NCBI GenBank assembly: GCA_022573605.1
Contig: JACZTQ010000045.1
Coordinates: 1 to 14,709, forward strand
Reading direction: 5' to 3'
Length of the DNA: 14,709 nucleotides
Source of the DNA: Pseudomonadota bacterium
GTDB lineage: Bacteria > Pseudomonadota > Alphaproteobacteria > Rhodobacterales > Rhodobacteraceae
Shown here: positions 1-7,450 of the stretch, one piece after another
How positions within the stretch are numbered: the stretch's first letter is position 1
Layout of the letters: each line of letters starts with the position of its first letter
Notes under the pieces: model-generated
Seen by the model: only the letters and a program-made list of their open reading frames with translations
Database searches by the model: none
What the model was told of the DNA's origin: nothing
Program-made: the position numbers and the translations under genes

Positions 1-89
1 GCAAGCACGCACCCTACGGCGCCCCTTTCCACCGCCCCCGAACACCCCAATCCACATGTCCCATTTTGGCACACTCGATGATTTTTCCA

Positions 90-118
90 TAAATTCAACT
101 ACTTAACACCATGTGCAA
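90..118 (-). promoter_or_regulatory. Possible sigma-70-like promoter firing leftwards
   Basis: On the minus strand TTGCAC (118-113) is followed after 17 nt by AATTTA (95-90). This is a loose match to -35 and -10 elements in the most AT-rich part of the window edge. If real, it would drive a gene to the left of the window, and the palindrome at 112-126 would overlap its -35. The match is weak and rests on sequence alone. Confidence 0.2.
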
Positions 119-126
119 CTTGCACA
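112..126. promoter_or_regulatory. Perfect 15-nt palindrome, possible operator
   Basis: The sequence TGTGCAACTTGCACA is a perfect inverted repeat with 7-nt arms around a central C. It lies in the relatively AT-rich part of the left intergenic stretch (1-179), which has no supported gene. Such symmetry is typical of a site for a dimeric regulator, but I do not recognise the regulator. On the minus strand its TTGCAC half could also serve as a -35 element for a gene beyond the left edge. It lies downstream of the cysE stop, so it is unlikely to control cysE. Confidence 0.35.
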
Positions 127-149
127 CCTGTCAACGCATCTGGCGAAGA

Positions 150-166
150 ACCGGGTGAAACCCGGT
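150..166 (-). terminator. Probable terminator of cysE
   Basis: ACCGGGT, GAA, ACCCGGT form a perfect 7-bp stem with a 3-nt loop, beginning 13 nt past the cysE stop codon. On the minus strand the stem is followed by TCTTC, a poor U-tract. It could be a weak intrinsic terminator or an mRNA 3'-end stabiliser. Confidence 0.5.
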
Positions 167-179
167 CTCCGGCAATCGC

Positions 180-1019
180 TCAGCAGCCGGGAACGATCTG
201 GTCGGGATCGGTCAGGATCACGTGGTCCATCGAGTGCGAGGGCCGCGCGCAGCCCGCCTCGCCGATGATCCGGGCCGGGATTCCGGCCACCGTCGTCATC
301 GGCGGCACATCCCGCAACACCACCGAGCCGGCCGCGATCCGCGAGCAGTCGCCGACCTTGATGTTGCCCAGCACCTTGGCCCCGGCCCCGATCAGCACCC
401 CGGCGCCGATCTTCGGATGACGGTCGCCGCCCTCCTTGCCGGTGCCCCCCAGGGTGACGCTGTGCAGCATCGAGACATCGTCGCCGACCACGGCGGTCTC
501 GCCGATGACGATGCTGTGGGCGTGATCGATCATGATCCCCTGCCCGAGACGTGCGTTGGGGTGGATATCGACCCCGAAGACCTCGGAGCAGCGCATTTGC
601 AGGAACAGCGCCAGGTCGGTGCGCCCGCTGGTCCACAGATGACGCGCCAGCCGGTAGGACTGGATCGCCAGGAAGCCCTTGAAGTAGAGCAGCGGCTGCA
701 ACATCCGCTGGCAGGCCGGATCGCGGTCGTGGACCGCCACGATATCGGCCCGCCCGGCCGCTCCCATATACGGGTCGGCGGCGTAGGCCGCGTCCGCCAT
801 CTCGCGCAGCAGCAGCGGCGACATCTCCGGCGACGAGAGTTTCTGCGCCAGCCGGTAGCTCAGCGCATGTTCCAGGGTATTGTGATGCAGCACCACCGAA
901 TGGGCGAGGCTGGCCATATACGGCTCGTCGGCCGCCAGCACCTCGGCTTCCATGCGCATCCGGTGCCAGACCGGATCGACCTTTTTCGGGTCGGCCTTGG
1001 GTTGCGATTTCGAGGTCAT
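180..1019 (-). CDS. cysE: Serine O-acetyltransferase (CysE)
   Basis: This enzyme acetylates L-serine with acetyl-CoA to give O-acetylserine, the first step of cytoplasmic cysteine synthesis. The 279-aa protein has the SAT N-terminal helical domain (about residues 15-140), including SEVFGVDIHP just before the fold changes. A left-handed beta-helix of hexapeptide repeats follows (about 150-250). The catalytic signature IMIDHAHSIVIGETA contains Asp165/His166, and GGDRHPKIG contains the second active-site His201. The ATG at 1019 is chosen because GGAG lies 7 nt upstream and the conserved fold starts soon after. A longer reading from 1181 would cover the divergent promoter region and adds non-conserved sequence. 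It is divergent from the zinc-finger gene at 1104. The C-terminus is QIVPGC rather than ending in the isoleucine usual for docking to O-acetylserine sulfhydrylase. It is probably a host housekeeping gene flanking the GTA; as I recall, cysE also neighbours GTA clusters in related species. Confidence 0.96.
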   Translation of the reverse strand: MTSKSQPKADPKKVDPVWHRMRMEAEVLAADEPYMASLAHSVVLHHNTLEHALSYRLAQKLSSPEMSPLLLREMADAAYAADPYMGAAGRADIVAVHDRDPACQRMLQPLLYFKGFLAIQSYRLARHLWTSGRTDLALFLQMRCSEVFGVDIHPNARLGQGIMIDHAHSIVIGETAVVGDDVSMLHSVTLGGTGKEGGDRHPKIGAGVLIGAGAKVLGNIKVGDCSRIAAGSVVLRDVPPMTTVAGIPARIIGEAGCARPSHSMDHVILTDPDQIVPGC

Positions 1020-1041
1020 CGGCGTTTCTCCGATCCGTCGC

Positions 1042-1070
1042 TTGCGAATTGTCGCGTGATCTTCTGAAAT
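1042..1070 (+). promoter_or_regulatory. Candidate promoter of the DksA-like gene
   Basis: TTGCGA (1042-1047) is separated by 17 nt from TGAAAT (1065-1070), a reasonable sigma-70-type arrangement in the 84-nt divergent gap between cysE and the zinc-finger gene. The predicted transcript would begin about 27 nt before the ATG at 1104. No equally good minus-strand promoter for cysE was seen in this gap. Confidence 0.3.
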
Positions 1071-1103
1071 GGACATAGACAGGCAGGGACGGGATTTCCA
1101 CCG

Positions 1104-1445
1104 ATGGATGCGGGAAAACGGAAAGAATTTCGCCAGACGTTGCAGGCGCTGGCGGCGCGGATTCGCGCGGCCGATGCCCAAACCGAGGGCGAAAGGGCGC
1201 CGGTGGAGCTGGATCAGCAGGCGGTCGGCAGGCTCAGCAGGATGGATGCGCTTCAGGTCCAGGCGATGGCGCTGGAGACCTCGCGCCGCCGCGCGGTGGA
1301 ATTGCGGCGGATCGCAGCCGCCCTCGCGCGCATCGACGAGGGGGACTATGGCGCTTGTCTTGAATGCGGGGAGGAAATCGCGGTGCGCCGGCTCGAACTC
1401 ACCCCGGCGGCACCGCTCTGTATCGCTTGCGCCTCGGGTAAATGA
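1104..1445 (+). CDS. DksA/TraR-family C4 zinc-finger protein
   Basis: The product is a 113-aa protein of the TraR/DksA family. Members bind the RNA polymerase secondary channel and alter initiation, often together with ppGpp. A helical, coiled-coil-like part covers about residues 5-80 and includes VELDQQAVGRLSRMDALQ. It is followed by a C-terminal zinc finger C85-X2-C88-X17-C106-X2-C109. The length is short compared with DksA (about 150 aa) and closer to the small TraR-like members. The canonical DxxDxA tip motif of DksA is not obvious, so DksA-like activity is not assured. The start is the first ATG with a GGGA element about 9 nt upstream. It stands alone on the plus strand, divergent from cysE and converging on the DUF2793 gene with 22 nt between the stops. 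A role in regulating the adjacent GTA is possible but is inference from position only. Confidence 0.88.
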   Translation: MDAGKRKEFRQTLQALAARIRAADAQTEGERAPVELDQQAVGRLSRMDALQVQAMALETSRRRAVELRRIAAALARIDEGDYGACLECGEEIAVRRLELTPAAPLCIACASGK

Positions 1446-1451
1446 CCGAGG
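1432..1451. terminator. Weak hairpin between convergent genes
   Basis: CCTCGG and CCGAGG form a 6-bp stem with an 8-nt loop, spanning the stop codon of the zinc-finger gene and ending 16 nt from the DUF2793 stop. Neither strand has a U-tract after the stem. It could act as a weak bidirectional 3'-end structure. It is the only hairpin seen where a terminator for the whole GTA operon would be expected. Confidence 0.25.
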
Positions 1452-1467
1452 GCGGTGTGGCTGTCGC

Positions 1468-2178
1468 TCAGACCGAACGGGGCGGCGACAACTCGAAATA
1501 ATGCGCCACGAGCCGGACCGTGCCGCCGGCGAAATCGGCTCCCGCGGAAGTCAGCAGCAGCGCCGATGCGCCGAAATAAGCCAGCGGCGACCCGGTGACA
1601 CCATGGGCGAAGGCATTGAAGCCGACACCGATGCCGGAGCCGTAACGGTCCGGGCTGCCGGTGACGCCCAGCGACCACGAGGTCGCGCCGGTGATCGCTA
1701 CGGTGACGCGCCCGGTGACGCCCAGAACGATGGCCTTGTCGGGGATGAAGGCGGTTGTCACCGAGGTGGCTCCGGCGCCAACGAGATGATCGATTTCGAC
1801 CTGGCGCAGCGCGCTGAGCGCCCCGCCCGGCGAAATCGGCTGCGACACCACCTGCCAGTCGGCGCCGTCGTAGACGGCAAACCCCGGGACGCTCGCGACC
1901 CACAGCCGCCATCCCGCCCAGGGGGTGATGAAGTCCCAGCCCCCGTTGAGGAAGACGGCGACGTTGCCGTCCTGCCCGCTCCAGTCACCGGTCGCGCCGG
2001 CGGGCACGAGATGGGCGTCGCCCTCGCTCGGGCTCGCGGGGGGTGACGCCAGCGCCATGGTCTCGACACGCGCCGCCGCCGCCATGTCGAGCCGGGCCAG
2101 CGCCTCGTTCATCGTGACATGCTTCTGGGCCTGCGCCGCATCGAGCAACGGCAGGCCAATTCTCGGAGAGTTACTCAT
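1468..2178 (-). CDS. DUF2793 tail-fibre-like protein
   Basis: This 236-aa protein has the DUF2793 signature at its N-terminus (LLDAAQAQKHVTMNEAL, residues 11-27). A region rich in Gly, Trp and Pro follows to about residue 110 (GDWSGQDGNVAVFLNGGWDF). The C-terminal half is beta-rich, with IPDKAIVLGVTGRVTVAITG and a repeated VTGSP element, and ends in a VRLVAHYFEL strand. In R. capsulatus a DUF2793 protein (rcc00171) is the GTA tail fibre and is encoded away from the main cluster. Here the gene is the last of the operon and its ATG overlaps the end of the tail-tip gene by 8 nt, so translation is probably coupled. The likely role is contact with the recipient cell surface at the tail tip. The family is clear; the fibre function is inferred from homology and position. 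Confidence 0.85.
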   Translation of the reverse strand: MSNSPRIGLPLLDAAQAQKHVTMNEALARLDMAAAARVETMALASPPASPSEGDAHLVPAGATGDWSGQDGNVAVFLNGGWDFITPWAGWRLWVASVPGFAVYDGADWQVVSQPISPGGALSALRQVEIDHLVGAGATSVTTAFIPDKAIVLGVTGRVTVAITGATSWSLGVTGSPDRYGSGIGVGFNAFAHGVTGSPLAYFGASALLLTSAGADFAGGTVRLVAHYFELSPPRSV

Positions 2179-5100
2179 CGGTGATCAAGACCCTTTCTGG
2201 TCCGTAGCCAAAGGAAGTCGAGAGCTGCGCGACGCGCACCTCCAGCGTCGATCCGGCGCCGTCGGCCGCCTGCATCGCCGTGGTGTAGACAAAGCCCGGC
2301 GCCGAGACTTCCGTCTCGCGCAGCAACACCCCGCCGTTCAGCAGCCGCACGCGGTACGCCTCGCGGTCCTCGGTCAGCGGAATCTCGACGCTTTCCCAGC
2401 TGTCGGCGCCATGGCGCCCGGTCCTGATCCAGCCCAGGGCCAGATCGCCGGTCGCCGCATCGCGCCGGGCCGACAGATGGGCCGGCGCGAAGGGCCGCAG
2501 CCCGACGCCCGCGAAGGTCTCGACCGAGTGGACATAGCCGGGATGCGACAGTGCGAAGCGCGAGGGACCGACCCGGTAGTGCCTGGGCAGCCCGCGCTCG
2601 TCCGTCGTCATCGGCAGGGATATGACGGCATTGTCGAGCAGCACGAACCGCGCCCCGGCGGCGATCGCCGCGACGCTGAGCGCACCGGTCCCGTGCAGCC
2701 CGCGCAGCAGGGTCGAGAGCAGATATTCGCCGGGCGCGGTCAGCACCGCGTCGCGGAATTGCACGATCTCCCACGCACCGGGGGCATATTCCAGCGCCGC
2801 CAGATTGGCGCCGTTCAGAACCCGCAACCGGTCGGCCGATTCCAGCGCCCCGGTCTGGGTCGCCACCCGCACCGAGACCCGCTGCCAGCGGTCCGCCTCG
2901 CCGGCCGCCAGCGCGTCCAGCGTGGCGCCGATGACCGCGGGCTTGGCCAGCGTCGTGACCAGGGTGTAGGCGTCGTCGTCCGGTGACCGGTATACCGCGA
3001 TCCGGTCGGTCCACGGGTTCGTCGTCACCGCGATCCGCGGTTGATGGTCCCCGGCGCCGCCGGTTGCCAGCGGCAGATCCATGAAGATCGCCGTCACCGG
3101 ACCCGGCGGGCTGGCGAGATCGGTCTCCAGGTTGCGCTCCGGCGTGACGTTCGGCACATGCAGCGCGGCATCGACACGAACCGCCTCGGACTCGCGCCCG
3201 GCGGCATCGACGATGCGCTCGATCCGGTAGGCCTCGATCGCCCCGGAGCGGTCGATCTCGACCGTGTCGCCCGGCTCGACGCCGATCTCGGTCGGCGCCA
3301 GGGTGAACCCGGCCCGGTCGCGCGAGCGCCAGCTTTCGGCCAGCCAGCGGTCGACCAGCAGCTGCGCCTTCGAGCCCGGGATCGACAACGCCAGCGAGGT
3401 ATCGGCGACCCGCTCCCGGGTCCCGCCCGGAAGCCTGGCTTCGACGGCGCCGACCCGGAAATCGCTTTCCGACTGGATATAGCTCAGGCGAACCACGTCA
3501 TGGGCCGTGCCAATGGAGGCCCGCGAGCGCTCGAGCGGCGTGCCGACCTGCCCGTTCGGAGCGACCAGTGCGTCCTCCTTCAGCGTCAGGCTGCTGGCGC
3601 CGCCGCGCATCCGGAAGATGACCTTGCCGCCGCTCTCGAAGGCGTCGAACCCGAAGGCCAGCATCAGCGGTTGCAACGCATCGCGCGCGGTCGAACTGCG
3701 CTCGACCACATAGCCGTCGACAACGCCGAACAGATCGGCCACGTCGAAGTCGGTCAAGCCGGACCGCTGGCAGATTTCGGCGACCACTTCCGCCAGGCCG
3801 CTCGCCGTCACCCGGCCGGTGATCCAGTGGCCCAGGCGATGGGCCGGACCGTCGGCCCAGACGCTTTCGCGGACGGGAAAATCGGGCCACGGGCGCACAT
3901 CCCAGGTCCAGACGAAGATCCGGTCGGCCGGGATCATCGCCTCTCCGGTCAGGGTCGAGACCGGCACCTTCGCCGGATCGGTCCAGTAGCCCAGCTTGGC
4001 TTGCAGGAAGCGCCGCTGCATCTCGTCGTCGCGCACCCCGAGCGAGCCGAAAGGCAGCGCGCTCTCCGAGCTTTTCGCATCCGAGAACAGGTGCGGCTGG
4101 TTCGATCCCAGATCGACCGAAGGGCATCCGGTCTCGGTCAGCCAGATCGGTTTCGATTCCGGCACCCAGGCGGTCGGCGTGGTGGCGCGCACGCCGGCGA
4201 TGCGATCGAAGTGCTGGTTGCTCCACCAGGCCCTGAAGTCCTTGGGCCGGAACACCCAATGCTCGCCATGAGCGGTGTCGTCGATCGGGGTGCGGAGCTG
4301 GCTCTCGCGGTCGGCCTGGCTGGCATAGAACCAGTCGTAGTTCTCGCCGCCCTCGACATTGCCTTGCAGGTAGGGCAGCGAATAGATCGAGTCATGCCCG
4401 GCGGCGAGGTCGAGATGCGTCCGCGCATGGCGCCAGTCGGACAGTGCCGTGTAGTCGTCGATGCCGACGAAATCGATATTCGGGTCGGACCAGAGCGGGT
4501 CGAGGTGGAACAGCACGTCGCCGCTGCCATCCTGCGGGTGGTGGCCGAAATACTCGCTCCAGTCGGCCGCGTAACCGATCTTCGCGGCCGGCAGAAGCAG
4601 GCGCACCTCGGCGGCCAGCGCCTTCAGTTCGGCCACCGCCGGGTAGGTCGTGGCGCTGCTGCGCAGCGTGGTCAGTCCGCGCAGTTCGCTGGCGATGCAG
4701 ATCGCATCGACGCCCCCGGCGGCGCTGGCCAGCGCCGCCAGATGCAGGACGAACCGCCGCCAGCCCCATTCGGCCGGCCCGGAATAGCTCACCTGCCCGC
4801 CCGATATGGTGAAATCGGTCGCCTGGGCGGTGCCGAAGAACGCCGCCACCTCGCTCGCCGCCGCCGCGGTCTGGTCGGACGATCCCGGCATCCCCGGCGC
4901 CAGGTCCGAAGTGATCCGCCCGCGCCAGGGAAAGACCGGCTGCCCCGCCAATCCGGTATAGGGATCGATCAGGGCATTGCCGGGGGGGATATCCATCAGC
5001 AGGAACGGATACAGCATCACCTGCTTGGTGCGGGACTTCAGCTCGGCGATGGCCCGGATCACCGAGCCATCATCGGGGGAGCCGCCGAAGTTGGGCCGAT

Positions 5101-6109
5101 CATTGGCGTCCCGGCTGACCGGCGGCGCGGTATCGGTGGTCAGCCCGGCGGCGGACCAGTCCGCCGGTTCGGTGCCGCGTCCCGGCTCCTCGATGCGCGG
5201 CTGCACCTTGCACTGGCCGGCGCGCAGATCGTCGCCAAACCAGGAAACCAGCAGCGACACCGCGCCGGCCGCCGGAAGCTCGCCATCAAGCTGGTCCAAA
5301 GCCTCCAGAATATCGGCCCGGCCGCTGGCGTTGTTGATGTTGGCGAAAACCCCGCCGCCGCCCGGGAACTTGTGCTGCGCGGCCTTCGGATCGAGCGCGA
5401 ACTCCCCGCTGCCGGGCGACAGAGCGACGCCGCGAATCAACTGCTTCAGCGGCGTTCCGGCCTCCGGGGAGCTTGGCCCGGTCAGGCTGGCGGCACTTCG
5501 GAACACCTCGAAATTCAACTGCGGAATGCGGTTGCCGAAATCGCCGAGCGGAAAATCCTCGAACACCACATAGGCCAGGCCGCGATAGGGGGGCACGACG
5601 CCGACCCCCTCCACGGCCTCGATCTTGGGGTCCGGAAGCTGCGCCTCGTCGCCCAGATAGACCCGCATCTCCAGGTCTTCGGTCGACAACAGCTTGCCGT
5701 CCGCCCAGATCCGGCCGATGCGCTCGATCGGCCCCTCGCTCAGACCCAGCGCCAGGCTGATGGTGTAGGAGAACTCCTTGACCTTCTGGCCGCCGGTCGC
5801 CTTGCCGCCCTGGGTGGTGGTGCGCACGTGCTCCTTGAACCGGGTCGACCAGATCACCTGCCCGGCGATCCGCATGCGGCCGAACACCAGGGGAATCGGC
5901 GTGCCCTCGGTCGAGGTCTGCAAATGCAGCGAGCGGGCGCGCCCGGACTCCACCGCCCGGCTGCCCGAGCCGAGAATGGTCTGGTCGATGATGCCGCCCA
6001 CCGTGGCGCCGAACGCCTGGCCGATGGTCGCCGCGCTCAACCCGAGCACGGTGCCGCCGATCGAGCCGCCGATCGCGGCCCCGGCGGCGGATAACAGGAT
6101 AGTAGCCAT
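2171..6109 (-). CDS. GTA giant tail-tip protein (g15, megatron-like)
   Basis: This 1312-aa protein is similar in size to RcGTA g15 (about 1300 aa), which forms the end of the tail and the path for DNA exit. The first about 47 residues are Gly/Ala-rich and hydrophobic (AAGAAIGGSIGGTVLGLS). A beta-rich tail-tip region follows (about 60-230, with TPIPLVFGRMRIAG). The GTA TIM-barrel domain, like a glycoside hydrolase, lies at about 430-730. It carries ICIASELRGL with Glu475 and WLTETGCPS with Glu659 as candidate acid/base residues. A phage-tail hub-like domain spans about 760-960 (LFGVVDGYVVERSSTARDAL), with beta domains to the C-terminus. The start at 6109 gives a TGATG overlap with the peptidase stop; extending the frame to 6499 only reads through the peptidase gene out of frame. 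Enzymatic activity on peptidoglycan or surface glycan is inferred, not shown. Confidence 0.93.
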   Translation of the reverse strand: MATILLSAAGAAIGGSIGGTVLGLSAATIGQAFGATVGGIIDQTILGSGSRAVESGRARSLHLQTSTEGTPIPLVFGRMRIAGQVIWSTRFKEHVRTTTQGGKATGGQKVKEFSYTISLALGLSEGPIERIGRIWADGKLLSTEDLEMRVYLGDEAQLPDPKIEAVEGVGVVPPYRGLAYVVFEDFPLGDFGNRIPQLNFEVFRSAASLTGPSSPEAGTPLKQLIRGVALSPGSGEFALDPKAAQHKFPGGGGVFANINNASGRADILEALDQLDGELPAAGAVSLLVSWFGDDLRAGQCKVQPRIEEPGRGTEPADWSAAGLTTDTAPPVSRDANDRPNFGGSPDDGSVIRAIAELKSRTKQVMLYPFLLMDIPPGNALIDPYTGLAGQPVFPWRGRITSDLAPGMPGSSDQTAAAASEVAAFFGTAQATDFTISGGQVSYSGPAEWGWRRFVLHLAALASAAGGVDAICIASELRGLTTLRSSATTYPAVAELKALAAEVRLLLPAAKIGYAADWSEYFGHHPQDGSGDVLFHLDPLWSDPNIDFVGIDDYTALSDWRHARTHLDLAAGHDSIYSLPYLQGNVEGGENYDWFYASQADRESQLRTPIDDTAHGEHWVFRPKDFRAWWSNQHFDRIAGVRATTPTAWVPESKPIWLTETGCPSVDLGSNQPHLFSDAKSSESALPFGSLGVRDDEMQRRFLQAKLGYWTDPAKVPVSTLTGEAMIPADRIFVWTWDVRPWPDFPVRESVWADGPAHRLGHWITGRVTASGLAEVVAEICQRSGLTDFDVADLFGVVDGYVVERSSTARDALQPLMLAFGFDAFESGGKVIFRMRGGASSLTLKEDALVAPNGQVGTPLERSRASIGTAHDVVRLSYIQSESDFRVGAVEARLPGGTRERVADTSLALSIPGSKAQLLVDRWLAESWRSRDRAGFTLAPTEIGVEPGDTVEIDRSGAIEAYRIERIVDAAGRESEAVRVDAALHVPNVTPERNLETDLASPPGPVTAIFMDLPLATGGAGDHQPRIAVTTNPWTDRIAVYRSPDDDAYTLVTTLAKPAVIGATLDALAAGEADRWQRVSVRVATQTGALESADRLRVLNGANLAALEYAPGAWEIVQFRDAVLTAPGEYLLSTLLRGLHGTGALSVAAIAAGARFVLLDNAVISLPMTTDERGLPRHYRVGPSRFALSHPGYVHSVETFAGVGLRPFAPAHLSARRDAATGDLALGWIRTGRHGADSWESVEIPLTEDREAYRVRLLNGGVLLRETEVSAPGFVYTTAMQAADGAGSTLEVRVAQLSTSFGYGPERVLITDE

Positions 6110-6582
6110 CAGTGCCCCCGCTCGGGAAATCTGAATGTCGCGGCCAGCTTTCGCAGCCAGCTCGCGGTGAGGTGGGTCTCGCAGACCCGGTGCCCGGAAT
6201 AGGCGTGGATGATCCGCCCCTGATCCAGCGCCTCGGACACCAGCAGGCCGACATGCTTTGCCGGCGCCGATTCCCGCATCCGGAACAGCAGGACATCGCC
6301 GATGCCCGCCTGTCGCGGGTCGATCGGCACCAGGTGGCGCATCGCCGCCGCCAGCAGGCGCTCGTCGCCGCTGGCCTCGGACCAGTCGGCGGAATAGGGC
6401 GGCGGCGGCTCGGGCTCGTCGCCCAGCGTCGCCCGCCAGACCCCGCGCAGCAAACCCAGGCAGTCCGCCCCGGCGCCCTTCACGCTGGCCTGATGGCAAT
6501 AGGGCGTGCCGATCCAGCGCCGCCCCTCGGCGGCCGCCGCCCGGCGCAGCCCGAGATCAGCGCCGGAACAGGGAGCCGCCAT
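6109..6582 (-). CDS. GTA NlpC/P60-type cell-wall peptidase (g14)
   Basis: This 157-aa enzyme of the NlpC/P60 cysteine peptidase fold is predicted to open peptidoglycan of the recipient during DNA entry. Candidate catalytic residues are Cys41 in GAGADCLGLLRGVW, His110 in AKHVGLLVS and His126 in RIIHAYSG. The GTPYCHQASVKG segment before the cysteine is typical of the GTA/phage family. The start at 6582 is preferred over the in-frame ATG at 6606 because GGAGG lies 8 nt before it. It overlaps the hub gene by 26 nt and the tail-tip gene by 1 nt (TGATG). It sits between hub and tail-tip protein, matching RcGTA g14. Confidence 0.93.
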   Translation of the reverse strand: MAAPCSGADLGLRRAAAAEGRRWIGTPYCHQASVKGAGADCLGLLRGVWRATLGDEPEPPPPYSADWSEASGDERLLAAAMRHLVPIDPRQAGIGDVLLFRMRESAPAKHVGLLVSEALDQGRIIHAYSGHRVCETHLTASWLRKLAATFRFPERGH

Positions 6583-7450
6583 CGTGCTGTCCTCCGCTGT
6601 TGACATACCCGGCCGCCCAGTCGTCCCCGGGCATGTGGGGAAACCCCCTGAAATTCAGCAGGTTGCTGAACTTGGCTATGCAGATATCCTTGGTCTTGTC
6701 GCACCCGGCGGTGACCGTGAACGCGTCCCCCGCCAGCACCGGCAGGGGCGGCGTCAGCCATAACTCCACGGTGGCGCCACTGGCCGGGACGAGATGGGTT
6801 TTCACATGCCCCGCGACCCCCGCGTTCGCGCCCGAAGTCCAGTCCAGACGCCCGCCATCGAACCAGCCGCGCGAAAATGCCTCCAACCCGGAGACGACAA
6901 CGCGCTGCGGGTCGATCACGGTCAGAACCACCGCGGTGCCGCGATAGATCGCCAGCGACAGGTCGATGCCGCATTTCGCCTCGCCCAGGCGCAAGTCGCA
7001 ACCATGGATGAAGGCCCGCCCGAAGGGCTGGTTCAACCGTTCCGACAGGCTGACGACCTCGGCCTCGAAGGCCAGCTTGCCGCGCCGGATCTCGCCGATA
7101 TGGCCGCGCGACAGCAACAGGCGGCTGTCGGTGTCGCGCCAGTCCACCAGCCACAGCTTGACCTCGGCGCCGTCGTAGAAGCCGCGCTCGACATCGTCGT
7201 CGGTGATCGCCTCCGAACTCAGCGCGCCGCTCACCGTATGGGTATCCACGCTCAGCCCGGTGGCGCTCTCGATCGCCGCCGAGTTGAAACCCGAACTGGC
7301 TTCGAAAGTGATCCCGTCGAAGCTCAGCGAACGGTCGTGATCGGTGAACCCCATCACCACGCCGTCGGTGCGCACAATGCTCCAGCAACGGGCCAGCGTG
7401 GTGCATCCGGTCGCCAGCGCATCGCGCAGGGTCTGGGGAAGCGTGCGCAT
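6557..7450 (-). CDS. GTA tail hub protein, DUF2163 / BR0599-like (g13)
   Basis: This 297-aa protein has an N-terminal DUF2163 region (CWSIVRTDGVVMGFTDHDR, near residues 22-40) and a C-terminal BR0599-like region. Four spaced cysteines, Cys151, Cys160, Cys250 and Cys257 (IHGCDLRLGEAKCGID and TAGCDKTKDICIAKF), form the pattern expected of an iron-sulfur site. Phage lambda tail-tip protein L is known to carry a [4Fe-4S] cluster, and I recall a similar site for the RcGTA hub. It ends in FSNLLNFRGFPHMPG, a conserved tail of this family. It links the distal tail ring to the tail-tip protein. Its ATG overlaps the stop of the distal tail gene by 1 nt. Confidence 0.93.
   Translation of the reverse strand: MRTLPQTLRDALATGCTTLARCWSIVRTDGVVMGFTDHDRSLSFDGITFEASSGFNSAAIESATGLSVDTHTVSGALSSEAITDDDVERGFYDGAEVKLWLVDWRDTDSRLLLSRGHIGEIRRGKLAFEAEVVSLSERLNQPFGRAFIHGCDLRLGEAKCGIDLSLAIYRGTAVVLTVIDPQRVVVSGLEAFSRGWFDGGRLDWTSGANAGVAGHVKTHLVPASGATVELWLTPPLPVLAGDAFTVTAGCDKTKDICIAKFSNLLNFRGFPHMPGDDWAAGYVNSGGQHDGGSLFRR

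Noticed and set aside
1..57. Possible minus-strand gene start at 57 running off the left edge (MWIGVFGGGG...)
   Set aside because: Only 19 codons are visible, with no good ribosome site and no recognisable family; too little to call.
1020..1181. Upstream extension of cysE by 54 residues
   Set aside because: It would cover the divergent promoter region and the start of the zinc-finger gene. The ATG at 1019 has a good GGAG site.
3041..6094. Long plus-strand open frame (1017 codons) opposite the tail-tip gene
   Set aside because: It is a high-GC antisense shadow: the composition is Arg/Gly/Ala/His-rich with no recognisable motif, while the minus-strand frame has clear GTA domains.
6110..6499. 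Upstream extension of the tail-tip protein by 130 residues
   Set aside because: The added sequence is an off-frame reading of the peptidase gene. The ATG at 6109 fits the TGATG overlap pattern and the conserved N-terminus.
6583..6606. Alternative peptidase start eight residues upstream
   Set aside because: No ribosome site precedes it, whereas GGAGG stands 8 nt before the ATG at 6582.
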